DNA of 64,000 nt from DASXSB01 sp036506275 (lineage in GTDB: Bacteria; Methylomirabilota; Methylomirabilia; Rokubacteriales; CSP1-6): positions 4,740 through 68,739 of the forward strand of contig DASXSB010000014.1 of assembly GCA_036506275.1 (NCBI GenBank). Direction: 5' to 3'. How positions within the stretch are numbered: position 1 is the stretch's first letter; every line of letters starts with the position of its first letter. The translations under genes were made by a program, and so were the position numbers. Below, one piece after another: positions 9,194-19,633 of the stretch. The notes beneath the pieces are model-generated. The model had not been told where the DNA came from. It saw only the letters and a list, made by a program, of their open reading frames with translations, and made no database searches.

Positions 9194-9670
9194 CTATCCC
9201 TTTCTCAGCGTCGCGGCGGCGTCCTGCACCGCGGTCACGATCTTGTCGTAGCCCGTGCATCGGCACAGGTTGCCGGCCAGCCAGTAGCGGATCTCCGTCT
9301 CCGACGGCTCCGGGTTCTTCTCGAGGAGCGCCTTCGAGGCGACCAGGAAGCCGGGCGTGCAGATCCCGCACTGGAGAGCGGCGTGCTCGAGGAATTTCTG
9401 CTGCAAGGGATGGAGCGCGTCGCCGGGCGCCATGCCCTCGATCGTCTCGATGCGGAGCCCCCCGACCTCGCAGCCCAGCACGAGGCACGCGCACACGAGG
9501 CGGCCGTCGAGCATCACGCTGCACGCTCCGCAGTCGCCGGAGGCGCAGCCCTCCTTGCTGCCGGTCAGCTGGAGCGTGTCGCGGAGCACGTCGAGGAGCG
9601 TGTCCTCCGTCTCGCAGAGGAACTCCACGGCGTCCCCGTTCACCGTCGCTTCGATGTGGTGCTTGGCCAT
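9194..9670 (-). CDS. Molybdenum hydroxylase [2Fe-2S] small subunit
   Basis: A 158-residue iron-sulfur subunit that carries electrons between the molybdenum site and FAD. The plant-ferredoxin-type cluster motif GCASGDCGAC is at 41-50, with its fourth cysteine in LVCACL near 60. The second cluster is bound by CGIC at 101-104 and LCRC near 136. Length and layout match CoxS/XdhC-like subunits. Its ATG overlaps the FAD-subunit stop as TGATG, which indicates translational coupling. It has no signal peptide, so the enzyme is cytoplasmic. Confidence 0.95.
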   Translation of the reverse strand: MAKHHIEATVNGDAVEFLCETEDTLLDVLRDTLQLTGSKEGCASGDCGACSVMLDGRLVCACLVLGCEVGGLRIETIEGMAPGDALHPLQQKFLEHAALQCGICTPGFLVASKALLEKNPEPSETEIRYWLAGNLCRCTGYDKIVTAVQDAAATLRKG

Positions 9671-10530
9671 CAGCGCATCCTCGCTCGGTCCAGCGCGATG
9701 AGGGCGGCCCGGCGCGCGAGCACGCCCGCCACCTGGATACGGAATTCTACCGTACCGCGCTTGTCGTCGATCGGCACGCACACCGCTCGCGCCGCCGCCT
9801 CCAGCCGATCCTGGGCCGGCTTGTCGAGGCGGCTGCCGATGATGGCGTGCGCGGCTTCGCGCACGAGCAGCACACGCGGCGCCACCGCCCCCAGCGAGAC
9901 GCGCGCGGCCGTGATCGTACCCGCCTCGTCGACCGCGAGGCTCACGCCGGCGCCCACCACCGCGATGTCCATTTCCGTCCGCGGGATGAAACGGAGGTAG
10001 GCGTCGGCCGCGCGCGGGGGGCGCGGCGGCAGCAGGAAGGACACGACGAACTCGCCCTTCGTGAGCGCGAGCTTCCGCGGTCCGAGCATCACGTCCTCGA
10101 CGGCGAGGTCCCGGCGGCCGCGGGGGCCGGCGAGGGTGGCGACGGCGCCGGCCGCGATCAGCGCCGGCACGCTGTCGGCGGCGGGCGACCCGTTGCAGAG
10201 GTTGCCGCCGAGGGTTGCGCGTCCCTGCACCTGCGTGGACCCGATGAGGTTCGCGGCTTCCACCACGCCCGGCCAGACCTGCTTCAAGCGCGGGTGCTCC
10301 TTGAGCTCGGCGCCCGTCACCGCGGCCCCGATCCGGAAGCCGCCGCCCTCCTCCGTAACTCGCCGGGTCTCTGCGATTTTCTTGATGTCGACGATCAGCG
10401 TGGGATCGACGATGTCACTGCGAAGCTGGACGAGGAGATCGGTGCCTCCTGCCAGCACGCGCACGTCGCCTGCGGTTCCCGCGAGCAACGCGGCCACCCC
10501 TTCCACGGTATCAGGAGCCTCGTATCGCAT
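9670..10530 (-). CDS. Molybdenum hydroxylase FAD-binding subunit
   Basis: A 286-residue FAD subunit (CoxM/XdhB type), first gene of the operon in the order FAD - iron-sulfur - molybdenum. The N-terminal half is an FAD_binding_5 domain with AGGTDLLVQL near 28-37 and the second FAD loop TLGGNLCNGSPAADS; the C-terminal half matches the CO-dehydrogenase flavoprotein C-terminal domain. It passes electrons from the iron-sulfur subunit to an acceptor. The operon probably starts in the roughly 95 bp between this gene and the kinase gene upstream. Confidence 0.93.
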   Translation of the reverse strand: MRYEAPDTVEGVAALLAGTAGDVRVLAGGTDLLVQLRSDIVDPTLIVDIKKIAETRRVTEEGGGFRIGAAVTGAELKEHPRLKQVWPGVVEAANLIGSTQVQGRATLGGNLCNGSPAADSVPALIAAGAVATLAGPRGRRDLAVEDVMLGPRKLALTKGEFVVSFLLPPRPPRAADAYLRFIPRTEMDIAVVGAGVSLAVDEAGTITAARVSLGAVAPRVLLVREAAHAIIGSRLDKPAQDRLEAAARAVCVPIDDKRGTVEFRIQVAGVLARRAALIALDRARMR

Positions 10531-10626
10531 CAGCGGTCGTTCCTCGCTCGTCCTGAATGGTCGTTCATGTCCCGGAGCATGACGACGGTTCCGGTTCCTG
10601 TCAATCGGGCCGCGCCCGCGCGAACG

Positions 10627-12870
10627 CTAATCGCGCGGTGGTGGCGACGGTCGCGCGGCCACGCTCGCCACGATCGTCGTGAGCTCGGCAGGATCCACGG
10701 GCTTCGGCACGTGCATGCTGTAGCCCGCCGTCAGCGAGAGCATCCGATCCTGAATTCGTCCGTACGCGGTCACGGCGACGGCGGGAATCCGCCCGCCGCG
10801 TTCCGAGTCGAGGGCGCGGATCTTCCTGATGAGCGAATAGCCGTCCTCGCCGGGCATCTCGATGTCGGACACGAGCACGTGTGGCCGCCATTCCGGGACG
10901 ACAACGAGCGCTTCGGCGGCGGACCGACAGCTCCTGACGCTGGCCCCGGCGCCGGTGAGGATGGCGCCCGCGAGGTCGAGGGCGTCGGGATCGTCGTCGA
11001 CCACCAGCACGCGCAGACCGTCGAGACGAACGCCCGCTACCGACGCCGGCAATGACTCCGCCGTCGGATGGACGCGCGCGAGCGCGGCGGGAAGCTGCGC
11101 GATGGTGACGGGGAGCTTCACGACGAACGTCGCGCCCTGACCCGGGCCCGCGCTGTGGGCGACCACGGTACCGCCGTGCAGCTCGACGAGGTACTTGACG
11201 AGCGCCAGGCCAAGTCCGAGACCGGCGTGCGCGCGCGTGGTCGAGCTGTCGGCCTGCCGGAAGCGGTCGAAGATGAAGGGCAGGATGTCGGCCGCGATGC
11301 CTTCGCCCGTGTCGCTCACGGCGATCTCGACGTGCGAGTTGACGCGCCGCAGGTGAACCTCGACCCGACCGCCCTTGGGCGTGAACTTCACGGCGTTCGC
11401 GAGCAAGTTCCAGACGACTTGCTGGAGCCGGGAGGGATCGCCGGTGGTGGGACCGGCGCGCGGATCGAGCAATTTCTGGAGCCGGACGCCTTTGGCCTCG
11501 GCGGCGGGGCGAATCGCATCGAGAGACGCCTCGATGACCGCCTGGAGATCGACGGACTGGACGTCGAGACGCATCTTTCCCGTGACGACCCGGGAGACGT
11601 CGAGGAGGTCGTCGATCAAGTGCACCTGCGCGTCGGCGTTCCGGATGATGGCGTCGAGCGCCCGCTCTGCGCCGTCCCGGCTCGTTTGACCGGCGCGCAG
11701 CATTCGCGCCCAGCCGTACACGGCGTTGAGCGGCGTGCGTAGCTCGTGGGAGAGAATCGCGAGGAACTGGTCCTTGGCGCGGCCGGCCGCCTCCGCCGCC
11801 TCGCGCGCATGCTGCTCCTTGCGCAGCAGCTCCTCGCGCTGAGCGGCGGCGGCGAGCAAGGCGTCGGCGACCTCGCGGATCTCCTGGATCGAGGTGGCCG
11901 GGGACTTCAACGTCTCGCCCCGGCCCAGCGCGTGCGCGACGGCGCGCAGCTCGCTGATCGGATGGGCGATGCTGCGGGCGATCACGATGGCGGCGAGCGC
12001 GCCGAGGACGATCGACAGCAGAATCCCGCCGCCGTAGGCGGCGAAGGAACGCAACGCGGCGCCCTCCACGAGGGCGGCGGGAATGCCGGGGGCGGCGGTC
12101 CAGCCGCTCTCCTTCAGCCGGCTGAACGACGTGTAGAGCCGGTCGCCCTCGAGGCTGAAGGTCTGGCCGACACCTTCGTCGGCGCCGCTGGCCATGAGCT
12201 TCTGCAGGGAGACGGCCGCCTGCCCACCGAGAGTCTCGCGATGGGCGCGAGAGCGCGCCACCCTCAGGCCGTTGGCGTCGAAGATGGAAATGACCCAGTC
12301 GTCGGGCACGCGCTGGCGCTTGACAACGTCGAGGACTTCGTCGGGATTGACGATCGCGCTCAAGACGTAGCGCAGCTCGCCGTCTCGGATGACGGGAACC
12401 CGCACGGGAAAGGCCAGGCTCCCGTCGACCGACCGTGCGAGGTTGCCGACGGCGGGGGCCCGCGTGCGCGCCACGACCTCGAAGCTCTTCGCCTCCACGA
12501 GAGGCCGCGACGGCACGTTGCCGGGGAAGCGTGTGTCGGCAACGCGGTTGCCGGCGGGATCGGTGAGGGTCACCGCCAGCCAGTGCGGCTGCGTCCGGAG
12601 CACGCGCTGGGCGCGCTCCCGGAAGCCGGCGACATCGTTCCGATCGAGCGTCAAGGTGGTGGCGAGCGATTCGAGAACCGAGACCGAGCTGCGCAGCTCG
12701 GCATCGACAGCGGTGGCAAGGGCGCGCGCCAGCTCCAGAGTCACGCGCTCCGCCCGGACCCGCTGCTGCTGGAGCAGGAGGTAGAGTCCAACGCCCGACA
12801 TCGCGGCAATCGGTATGATTGCCGCAGCAGCGAGAAGGAAGAGCCTCCGGCGAAGGGGGACTCCTAGCAT
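10627..12870 (-). CDS. Membrane hybrid sensor histidine kinase with C-terminal receiver
   Basis: A 747-residue inner-membrane sensor. A first membrane segment lies at about 8-34, then a large periplasmic Cache-like sensing region, a second membrane segment near 275-300 and a HAMP-like linker. The HisKA domain has the phospho-acceptor motif LSHELRTPLN, followed by an HATPase domain (GLGLGLALVK) and a C-terminal receiver with VDDDPD and the phospho-acceptor region SDIEMPGEDG. The ATG at 12870 was chosen because the basic MLGVPLRRRL leads straight into the first membrane helix; the frame is open further upstream. It is divergent from the DNA ligase gene by 61 bp. No cognate response regulator is adjacent. 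Confidence 0.9.
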   Translation of the reverse strand: MLGVPLRRRLFLLAAAAIIPIAAMSGVGLYLLLQQQRVRAERVTLELARALATAVDAELRSSVSVLESLATTLTLDRNDVAGFRERAQRVLRTQPHWLAVTLTDPAGNRVADTRFPGNVPSRPLVEAKSFEVVARTRAPAVGNLARSVDGSLAFPVRVPVIRDGELRYVLSAIVNPDEVLDVVKRQRVPDDWVISIFDANGLRVARSRAHRETLGGQAAVSLQKLMASGADEGVGQTFSLEGDRLYTSFSRLKESGWTAAPGIPAALVEGAALRSFAAYGGGILLSIVLGALAAIVIARSIAHPISELRAVAHALGRGETLKSPATSIQEIREVADALLAAAAQREELLRKEQHAREAAEAAGRAKDQFLAILSHELRTPLNAVYGWARMLRAGQTSRDGAERALDAIIRNADAQVHLIDDLLDVSRVVTGKMRLDVQSVDLQAVIEASLDAIRPAAEAKGVRLQKLLDPRAGPTTGDPSRLQQVVWNLLANAVKFTPKGGRVEVHLRRVNSHVEIAVSDTGEGIAADILPFIFDRFRQADSSTTRAHAGLGLGLALVKYLVELHGGTVVAHSAGPGQGATFVVKLPVTIAQLPAALARVHPTAESLPASVAGVRLDGLRVLVVDDDPDALDLAGAILTGAGASVRSCRSAAEALVVVPEWRPHVLVSDIEMPGEDGYSLIRKIRALDSERGGRIPAVAVTAYGRIQDRMLSLTAGYSMHVPKPVDPAELTTIVASVAARPSPPPRD

Positions 12871-12931
12871 TGGGTCCGCGCTCGACCATTTTCGCCGGTG
12901 GGTAGGTGATGTCAAGGAGGCCGCCGTCGTC

Positions 12932-14050
<1,119 letters not shown>

Positions 14051-15342
14051 TCGGGCTCCGGCGACTCCGCGGGCGGGCGCTCGCCTTCGGGGACGTGACG
14101 GAGATTGACCCGGATGCGCGTCCACGTGGTCGAGCGGCCTCGCATCGAATCCACGAGGACGTCGTCGACGTGGAGCCGCGCCGCCGCTTGCGGATGCCGC
14201 GCCTTCCAGCGTTCGAGCCCGGCGAGCGCGTCGGCTTTCTGCGCCGCCTTCGCGACCGTGACGACCGTCGGCGTCGCTCGCCGGCGAGCGGCGCCCTCGC
14301 TGCGGGCGCCCTCGCGGCCGCCAGCGGTCGCCTTCCGGCGTGACGGCGCCACCCGGGGCGGCTCGTCGCGCTGCTTCTTGTAGTGCGGCGGCCACGGGGC
14401 ATCGCCGAGTCCCGCCGCTTCCTGCGCCGCCGCCAGCGTGAGCAGCCCGTCCAGTGATCCCGCCGCGGCGTCGATGCCGGCGGCGGCGTCGCCCCGCGCC
14501 GTGAACCGCGCGGGCGCGGTCGTGAGCGTGAACGCGGCCGGATCGCAGCCGGCCACCTCGTCCCACGCGAGTGGCATCGACACGCGGGCGTCGGGCGTCG
14601 GTCGCACCGACCACGCCGACGCCACTGTGCGGTCCTTGGCGTTCTGGTTGTAGTCGAGGAAGACGCCGTGCCGTTCCTCCTTCCACCACTTGCTGCTCGC
14701 GCGATCTGGCGCGCGCCGCTCCACTTCGCGGGCGAGCGCCAGCGCCGCCCGCCGCACGTCGTCGAAGCCCCAGCGGCGCTCGACGCGCACGTTGACGTGC
14801 ATGCCGCGTGACCCCGAGGTCTTGGGCCAGCCGACGAGACCGTGCTCCCGAAGGACGTCGCGCACGAGCAGCGTGACGTGCCGCACGTCGTCCCAGCTCA
14901 CGCCGGGACCGGGATCGAGATCGACGCGCAGCTCGTCGGGATGCTCCAGATCCTCCGCGCGCACCGGGTGGGGATTGAGGTCGATGCATCCGAGGTTCAC
15001 GATCCAGAGGAGCTGCGCGGCATCGCGCACGACGATCTCGCGCGCCGTTCGTCCGGACGGAAAGCGCAGCTCCACCGTGTCCACCCACGGCGGCCGCGAC
15101 TCCGGGGCGCGCTTCTGGAAGAACGGCTCGCCCTCGGCCCCGTCCACGTAGCGCTTGAGCACGATCGGCCGGCCCGCGATGCCGCGCAGCGCGCCGTCGG
15201 CGACGGCCGCGTAGTACCGTGCGAGGTCGAGCTTCGTGTGGCCGGTTTGCGGAAAGAAGACCTTGTCGGGGTTGGTGATCGGAACCTCACGCCCCGCCGC
15301 CTCGATCACGGTCTCCGCCGCCTTTCCCACGGCGACAGTGTC

Positions 15343-16992
15343 TCACCGTACCGCCGCCGCCGTTTCCGCGAGGACGGTGTGGAGCTGCGCCACCACCGCC
15401 GCCCCCTCGCCGATGGCGGCGCCCACCCGCTTCACCGATTCCGCGCGGACGTCACCCACCGCGAACACGCCCGGGATGCTGGATTCGAGCGGCAGCGGCC
15501 GGGGGGCGTGACCGTCTGAACCTGTGCGGATGAAGCCCTTGGCGTCGAGGGCGATGCCGCAGTCCCGCAGCCACTCCGTGGCGGGATCGGCGCCGATGAA
15601 CAGAAAGACGTTCCGGATCGGCAGGTCGGCGACGTCGCCGGTGTGGTCGCGGCGCCAGCGCACGCGCTCCAGGTGCAATCCCGGCGTGCCGATCAGCTCC
15701 ACGATCTCGGTCCGCGTCAGGACCTCGACGTTCGACGTGGCCTCGATGCGGTCGATGAGATAGCGCGACATCGAGGCGGCGAGGCCGTCGCCGCGGACCA
15801 CGATCGACACGCGGGCGGCGAACGGGGACAGGAAGACGGCCGCCTGGCCCGCGGAATTGCCGCCGCCCACGAGCGCGACGTGCTGGTCGCGGCACAGCCG
15901 CGCCTCGATCGGCGAGGCCCAGTACCAGATGCCGCGGCCCTCGAACGCCTCCAGATTGGCGAGGGCGGGACGCCGATAGCGCGCGCCGCTCGCCACCACG
16001 GCCGTGCGCGCCTTCACGCGGTGTCCATCGGCCAGCTCGAGGGCGAGGCACGCCTCGGAGCAGTGCAAGCGCACCACCTGATCCGGGATCACCATCTCGG
16101 CGCCGAACTTCTGCGCCTGCACGTAGGCGCGGCCCATGAGATCTTGCCCCGACACGCCGGCGGGGAAGCCGAGGTAATTCTCGATGCGGGCGCTCGCCCC
16201 CGCCTGTCCGCCGAAGGCGACGGAGTCGACGACGATGACCGACAGTCCCTCGGAGGCCGCGTACACCGCCGTCGCGAGGCCGGCGGGGCCTGCTCCCACC
16301 ACCGCCACGTCATAGATGCGCTCGGGATGATCGATGCGCACCATGCCGAGACACCTCGCGAGCTCTCCCTCGCCCGGGTTTTTCAAGACGGATCCGTCCG
16401 CGCACACGACCAGAGGAAGATCCGACGGACGGGGCGCATACCGCTCGACGAGCGTTGCCGCCTCGTGATCGTCCGTGGGGTCGAGCACCTGATAGGGGAA
16501 CGCGTTGCGAGCGAGGAATCCTTGCAGGCGCAGCACGTCGCGCCCGCCGGCGGGCCCGATGAGGACGGGACCGGCGCCCATCTCGATCAAGCCGACACGG
16601 CGAAGGATGAGCGCGCGTATGATTCGTTCGCCCATCTCGGCCTCGGCGATGAGCACGGTTCTCAGCGCGTCGGTCGGCACGAGCACGGTCTCGACGTCGG
16701 TCACGGCGCGGGCGTCCACGAAGGAAGGACGGCCCGAGAGCTGCCCGACCTCGGCCGTGAAGTCGCCGGGACCGGCATCGAGGATCGGCCGCACGGCACC
16801 GAGACCTTCGTGCCGGGTGATGGCGACGGTGCCCGAGAGGACGACGAACATCCCGGGGCTGATCTCGCCCGCCCTGAACAGGAACGTCCCCGCCGGGTAG
16901 CGCCGCGCGCTGCCGTAGCGGCGGAGACGGTCGATCTCCGCCGCGCTGAATTTCGGGAACATCTGCTCGCGTCGGGTCTCGAGAGTCGACAT
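15343..16992 (-). CDS. Cyclic-nucleotide-binding / thioredoxin-reductase-like flavoprotein fusion
   Basis: A 549-residue fusion. Residues 1-130 form a CRP-type cyclic nucleotide-binding domain (YPAGTFLFRAGE, then a phosphate-cassette-like DFTAEVGQLSGRPS). Residues about 135-220 look like a thioredoxin/glutaredoxin-fold insert. From 226 there is a two-domain flavoprotein with FAD motif VVGAGPAGLA at 231-240, NADPH motif VGGGNSAGQA, and a C-terminal GVFAVGDV motif. The CxxC of thioredoxin reductase (usual CATCDG) is replaced by WYWASPIEA, so it cannot perform the classic disulfide exchange. The family is widespread but poorly characterised. It is the promoter-proximal gene of a unit with the PolDom gene. 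Confidence 0.88.
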   Translation of the reverse strand: MSTLETRREQMFPKFSAAEIDRLRRYGSARRYPAGTFLFRAGEISPGMFVVLSGTVAITRHEGLGAVRPILDAGPGDFTAEVGQLSGRPSFVDARAVTDVETVLVPTDALRTVLIAEAEMGERIIRALILRRVGLIEMGAGPVLIGPAGGRDVLRLQGFLARNAFPYQVLDPTDDHEAATLVERYAPRPSDLPLVVCADGSVLKNPGEGELARCLGMVRIDHPERIYDVAVVGAGPAGLATAVYAASEGLSVIVVDSVAFGGQAGASARIENYLGFPAGVSGQDLMGRAYVQAQKFGAEMVIPDQVVRLHCSEACLALELADGHRVKARTAVVASGARYRRPALANLEAFEGRGIWYWASPIEARLCRDQHVALVGGGNSAGQAAVFLSPFAARVSIVVRGDGLAASMSRYLIDRIEATSNVEVLTRTEIVELIGTPGLHLERVRWRRDHTGDVADLPIRNVFLFIGADPATEWLRDCGIALDAKGFIRTGSDGHAPRPLPLESSIPGVFAVGDVRAESVKRVGAAIGEGAAVVAQLHTVLAETAAAVR

Positions 16993-17125
16993 GTCGGCGC
17001 TCCTTCGCGTGCACGCTCGTCGCTCGCGGTCGCTCTCGGCGCGCGAGACGGCGGACGGCGCACGGAGATGGTACAGGCGTTCGAGGGTGGCCGCGCGCGG
17101 AGGGCCGAGCGGCGCCGGCGCTCCG

Positions 17126-17154
17126 TTGACTATGCTTCGCAGAGCAGGTATGGT
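17126..17154 (+). promoter_or_regulatory. Putative sigma-70 promoter of the molybdate/tungstate cluster
   Basis: TTGACT at 17126-17131 is followed after 17 bp by TATGGT at 17149-17154. It lies in the 289-bp divergent gap and points to the ModE-like gene, whose ATG is about 120 bp downstream. It is a fair match to the housekeeping consensus but has no experimental support. Confidence 0.45.
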
Positions 17155-17281
17155 CCGAGACGTCTCCTCCGGCCTTCCCGGAAGCGATCACATGCCACCA
17201 CGGACCGATGACGACGCGAGGACTCGACGCCGGGGGGGCGGTGCCCGGAGGCGGACATCATCGCGCCGCTCTCGGAATCCG

Positions 17282-17614
17282 ATGAAGCCCAAGGTCAAGC
17301 TGTGGGTGGCGTTCGGCGAAACCCTCAAATTCGGAGATGGTCGGGCGCGACTGCTGGAGCGGATCGGAGAGCGCGGCTCGCTGCAGAAAGCGGCCGACGA
17401 CTTCGAGATGTCGTACCGCAACGCGTGGGGATATCTCGGTGAGCTCGAGCGCGGCGCCGGCTTCAAGTTCGTCCAGCGGACGGCGGGGGGCGGGCCCGCG
17501 AGCGGGATGCGGCTGACCGACGACGCGCGACGTTTTCTCGCGCGCTACTGGAAATTTCGCGAGGCCATCGAGCGGGCGGTGAAGCACGAGTTCGCGCGAA
17601 CGTTTCACCGGTGA
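17282..17614 (+). CDS. ModE-like winged-helix regulator without molybdate-binding domain
   Basis: A 110-residue DNA-binding protein matching the N-terminal domain of ModE, which is of LysR-type winged-helix fold. The helix-turn-helix covers ERIGERGSLQKAADDFEMSY and the wing follows at GGGPASGMRLT. ModE normally carries two C-terminal TOBE/Mop domains that bind molybdate; here the protein stops after the wHTH, and a separate Mop protein is encoded 64 bp downstream. The pair may act as a split ModE, or the regulator may respond to something else. The ATG at 17282 begins family similarity (MKPKVKLWV). Confidence 0.85.
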   Translation: MKPKVKLWVAFGETLKFGDGRARLLERIGERGSLQKAADDFEMSYRNAWGYLGELERGAGFKFVQRTAGGGPASGMRLTDDARRFLARYWKFREAIERAVKHEFARTFHR

Positions 17615-17678
17615 TCTACCCGCTCGGCGCGGGCGCGTTTCACCAGTGACGGGCCACGTCCGGACGGGAGAGGGGACG

Positions 17679-17888
17679 ATGAAGCTGAGTGCACGCAACG
17701 TGCTGAAGGGAAAGATTCTCGAGGTGAAGAAGGGCGCCACCACCGCTCACGTCCGGATCCAGCTCCCGGGCGGCGCCGTGGTGACGTCGTCCATCACCAA
17801 CGAGGCGGTGGAGGAGCTGCGTCTCGCCGTCGGCGACGACGCCTATGCCGTCATCAAGGCGTCGGACGTGATGATCGCGCGCGACTGA
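17679..17888 (+). CDS. Molbindin-type TOBE/Mop protein
   Basis: A 69-residue single TOBE domain (MKLSARNVLKGKILEVKKGA to YAVIKASDVMIARD), the usual size of the molbindin Mop, which oligomerises and stores or buffers molybdate or tungstate in the cytoplasm. The ATG at 17679 follows GGAGAGG and gives the canonical length; an upstream in-frame ATG would add 11 residues outside the family. It lies between the ModE-like regulator and ModA, with 1 bp to the latter, consistent with one transcript. Confidence 0.9.
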   Translation: MKLSARNVLKGKILEVKKGATTAHVRIQLPGGAVVTSSITNEAVEELRLAVGDDAYAVIKASDVMIARD

Positions 17889-17889
17889 C

Positions 17890-18708
17890 GTGCTGCGTCC
17901 CATCGTCGCGGGGCTGGTGCTGACGATGGCGCTGCTGTCCGCCGCGCGGGGGGCGGCGGAGGAGGCCGTACGCGTGTACGCGGCGGGAAGCTTGCGGGCG
18001 CCGTTCACCGCCATCGCCGAGCGCTTCACCGCTGAGTACGCGATTGCCGTGCGCTTCGAGTTCGGCGCTTCCGGATTGCTGAAGGAGCGGCTGGAGCGGG
18101 GCGAAGCGGCGGACGTGTTCGCGTCGGCCAACATGGAACACCCGCTCGCGCTCGCCCGCCAGGGCAAGGCCGGCCCCGTCGTGCTCTTCGCTCGCAACGA
18201 GCTGTGCGCTCTCGCGCGCGGCGGTCTCTCCATCACGCCCGCGACTCTGCTCGACATCATGCTCGATCCCGCCATCAAGCTCGGGACGTCGACGCCGAAG
18301 GCAGATCCCAGCGGGGACTACGCCTGGGAGGTGTTCCGCAAGGCCGACGCCGTGCGGGCCGGCAGCCGCGTCCAGCTCGAGCAGAAAGCGCTCACGCTGA
18401 CCGGCGGTCCCAGCCGCGTCCAACCTCCGGCGGGGACGAGCGTCTACGCGTACGTGATCCAGCAACGCCAGGCCGATGTCTTTCTCACGTACTGCACGAG
18501 CGCGCGCGCCGCTCGGGACGCGGTCCCGGGGGCATCCGTGGTGACGTTGCCGCCGGCGCTCAGCGTGGGCGCCGACTATGGTTTGACGGCGCTCAACTCC
18601 GCGCAGACCGACAAGGCGCTGAAGCTCGTGCTCTTCATTCTCTCCGCGGACGGGCAGGAGATCCTCGCGCGCCACGGCTTCGCGGCGCCGACACGACCCG
18701 GTCAATGA
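17890..18708 (+). CDS. modA: Periplasmic molybdate-binding protein ModA-like
   Basis: A 272-residue periplasmic binding protein. A signal peptide covers roughly 1-25 and is followed by VRVYAAGSLRAPFTAI, in which the conserved AAGSL serine contacts the oxyanion; a second ligand region is GEAADVFASANMEH. The GTG start is 1 bp after the Mop stop. Family members deliver molybdate or tungstate to ModBC. No permease or ATPase gene is adjacent, so the transporter partners must be elsewhere or be lost. The divergent loops leave another oxyanion possible. Confidence 0.82.
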   Translation: MLRPIVAGLVLTMALLSAARGAAEEAVRVYAAGSLRAPFTAIAERFTAEYAIAVRFEFGASGLLKERLERGEAADVFASANMEHPLALARQGKAGPVVLFARNELCALARGGLSITPATLLDIMLDPAIKLGTSTPKADPSGDYAWEVFRKADAVRAGSRVQLEQKALTLTGGPSRVQPPAGTSVYAYVIQQRQADVFLTYCTSARAARDAVPGASVVTLPPALSVGADYGLTALNSAQTDKALKLVLFILSADGQEILARHGFAAPTRPGQ

Positions 18709-18736
18709 CGGCGGCCCTGCCGCCGGGGAGGACTCG

Positions 18737-19609
18737 ATGAAGCATTCGACGATTCGTGCGCTGACGCTCGCGCTGGTCATGGTCTTCAGCGCCCTCGTGA
18801 TCGCCGGTCCGGACTCCATCGCGGCTCAGGGACAGCGGTCGCCGGTGATCCTGTCCACGACGACGAGCACGCAGGATTCGGGATTGCTCGACACGCTCGT
18901 CCCCATGTTCGAGCGCCAGAGCGGCTACGCGATCAAGACGATCGCCGTGGGAACGGGCCAGGCGCTCGCCCTCGCCGCCCGTGGTGAGGCCGACGTGGTG
19001 CTCGTTCACGCGCCCGCCCTCGAGAAGAAGTTCGTCGAGGAGGGCAAGATGCGAAACCGTCGCCTCGTCATGTACAACGACTTCGTCATCATCGGGCCCG
19101 AGAACGATCCCGCCCGCATCAAGGGCATGACCTTCGCCGCGCAGGCCATGAAGGCGATCGCGCAGACGGGCTCGCGCTTCGTCTCGCGCGGCGACAATTC
19201 CGGCACCCACATCCTCGAAAAGTCGCTGTGGAAGGCGGCGGGAGTGCAGCCGGCCGCGCCCTGGTACATCGAATCCGGGCAAGGGATGGGAATGACGCTC
19301 GGCGTGGCCGACGATCGCAACGCGTACACGATCACCGACCGCGGCACCTATCTCGCGTTCCAGAAGCGGCTGCGCTTGCCGATCCTCGTCCAGGGCGACA
19401 AGCCTCTGCTGAACGTCTACTCCGTCATGGAGGTGAACCCGGCCAACGGCCCCAAGATCAACGTCGAGGGCGGCAAGGCGTTCGCCGACTTCATGCTGGC
19501 GCCCGAGACCCAGAGCGTGATCAAGGCGTTCGGCGTCGACAAGTACGGTCAAGCCTTGTTCGTCCCCATCGCGGGGACGCCAGAGGATAAGGTCGGGGTC
19601 AAGCGGTGA
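18737..19609 (+). CDS. tupA: Tungstate-binding periplasmic protein TupA-like
   Basis: A 290-residue binding protein with a signal peptide ending near 30 and the TupA signature TTTSTQDSGLLD directly after the mature N-terminus. TupA proteins bind tungstate with very high affinity and feed TupBC. It follows modA by 28 bp on the same strand and probably shares its transcript. As for ModA, the permease and ATPase are absent here. The gene ends 24 bp before the convergent ECF42 sigma gene. Confidence 0.88.
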   Translation: MKHSTIRALTLALVMVFSALVIAGPDSIAAQGQRSPVILSTTTSTQDSGLLDTLVPMFERQSGYAIKTIAVGTGQALALAARGEADVVLVHAPALEKKFVEEGKMRNRRLVMYNDFVIIGPENDPARIKGMTFAAQAMKAIAQTGSRFVSRGDNSGTHILEKSLWKAAGVQPAAPWYIESGQGMGMTLGVADDRNAYTITDRGTYLAFQKRLRLPILVQGDKPLLNVYSVMEVNPANGPKINVEGGKAFADFMLAPETQSVIKAFGVDKYGQALFVPIAGTPEDKVGVKR

Positions 19610-19633
19610 GCCGGTTCGTCGCCGGCGCGCACG

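Noticed and set aside
7065..9251. A 728-codon open frame on the plus strand opposite the molybdenum hydroxylase.
   Set aside because: It mirrors the true gene in another frame, has no recognisable domain and is rich in His/Arg/Asp repeats typical of GC-rich antisense frames.
6894..10530. Aerobic CO dehydrogenase as the identity of the molybdenum enzyme.
   Set aside because: The active-site loop is AYRAPGAP, neither the form I AYRCSFR nor the form II AYRGAGR signature, so CO oxidation is not supported.
17190..17282. An N-terminal extension of the ModE-like protein reaching to 16991.
   Set aside because: The extension has no family similarity and would overlap the promoter; the ATG at 17282 starts the ModE homology.
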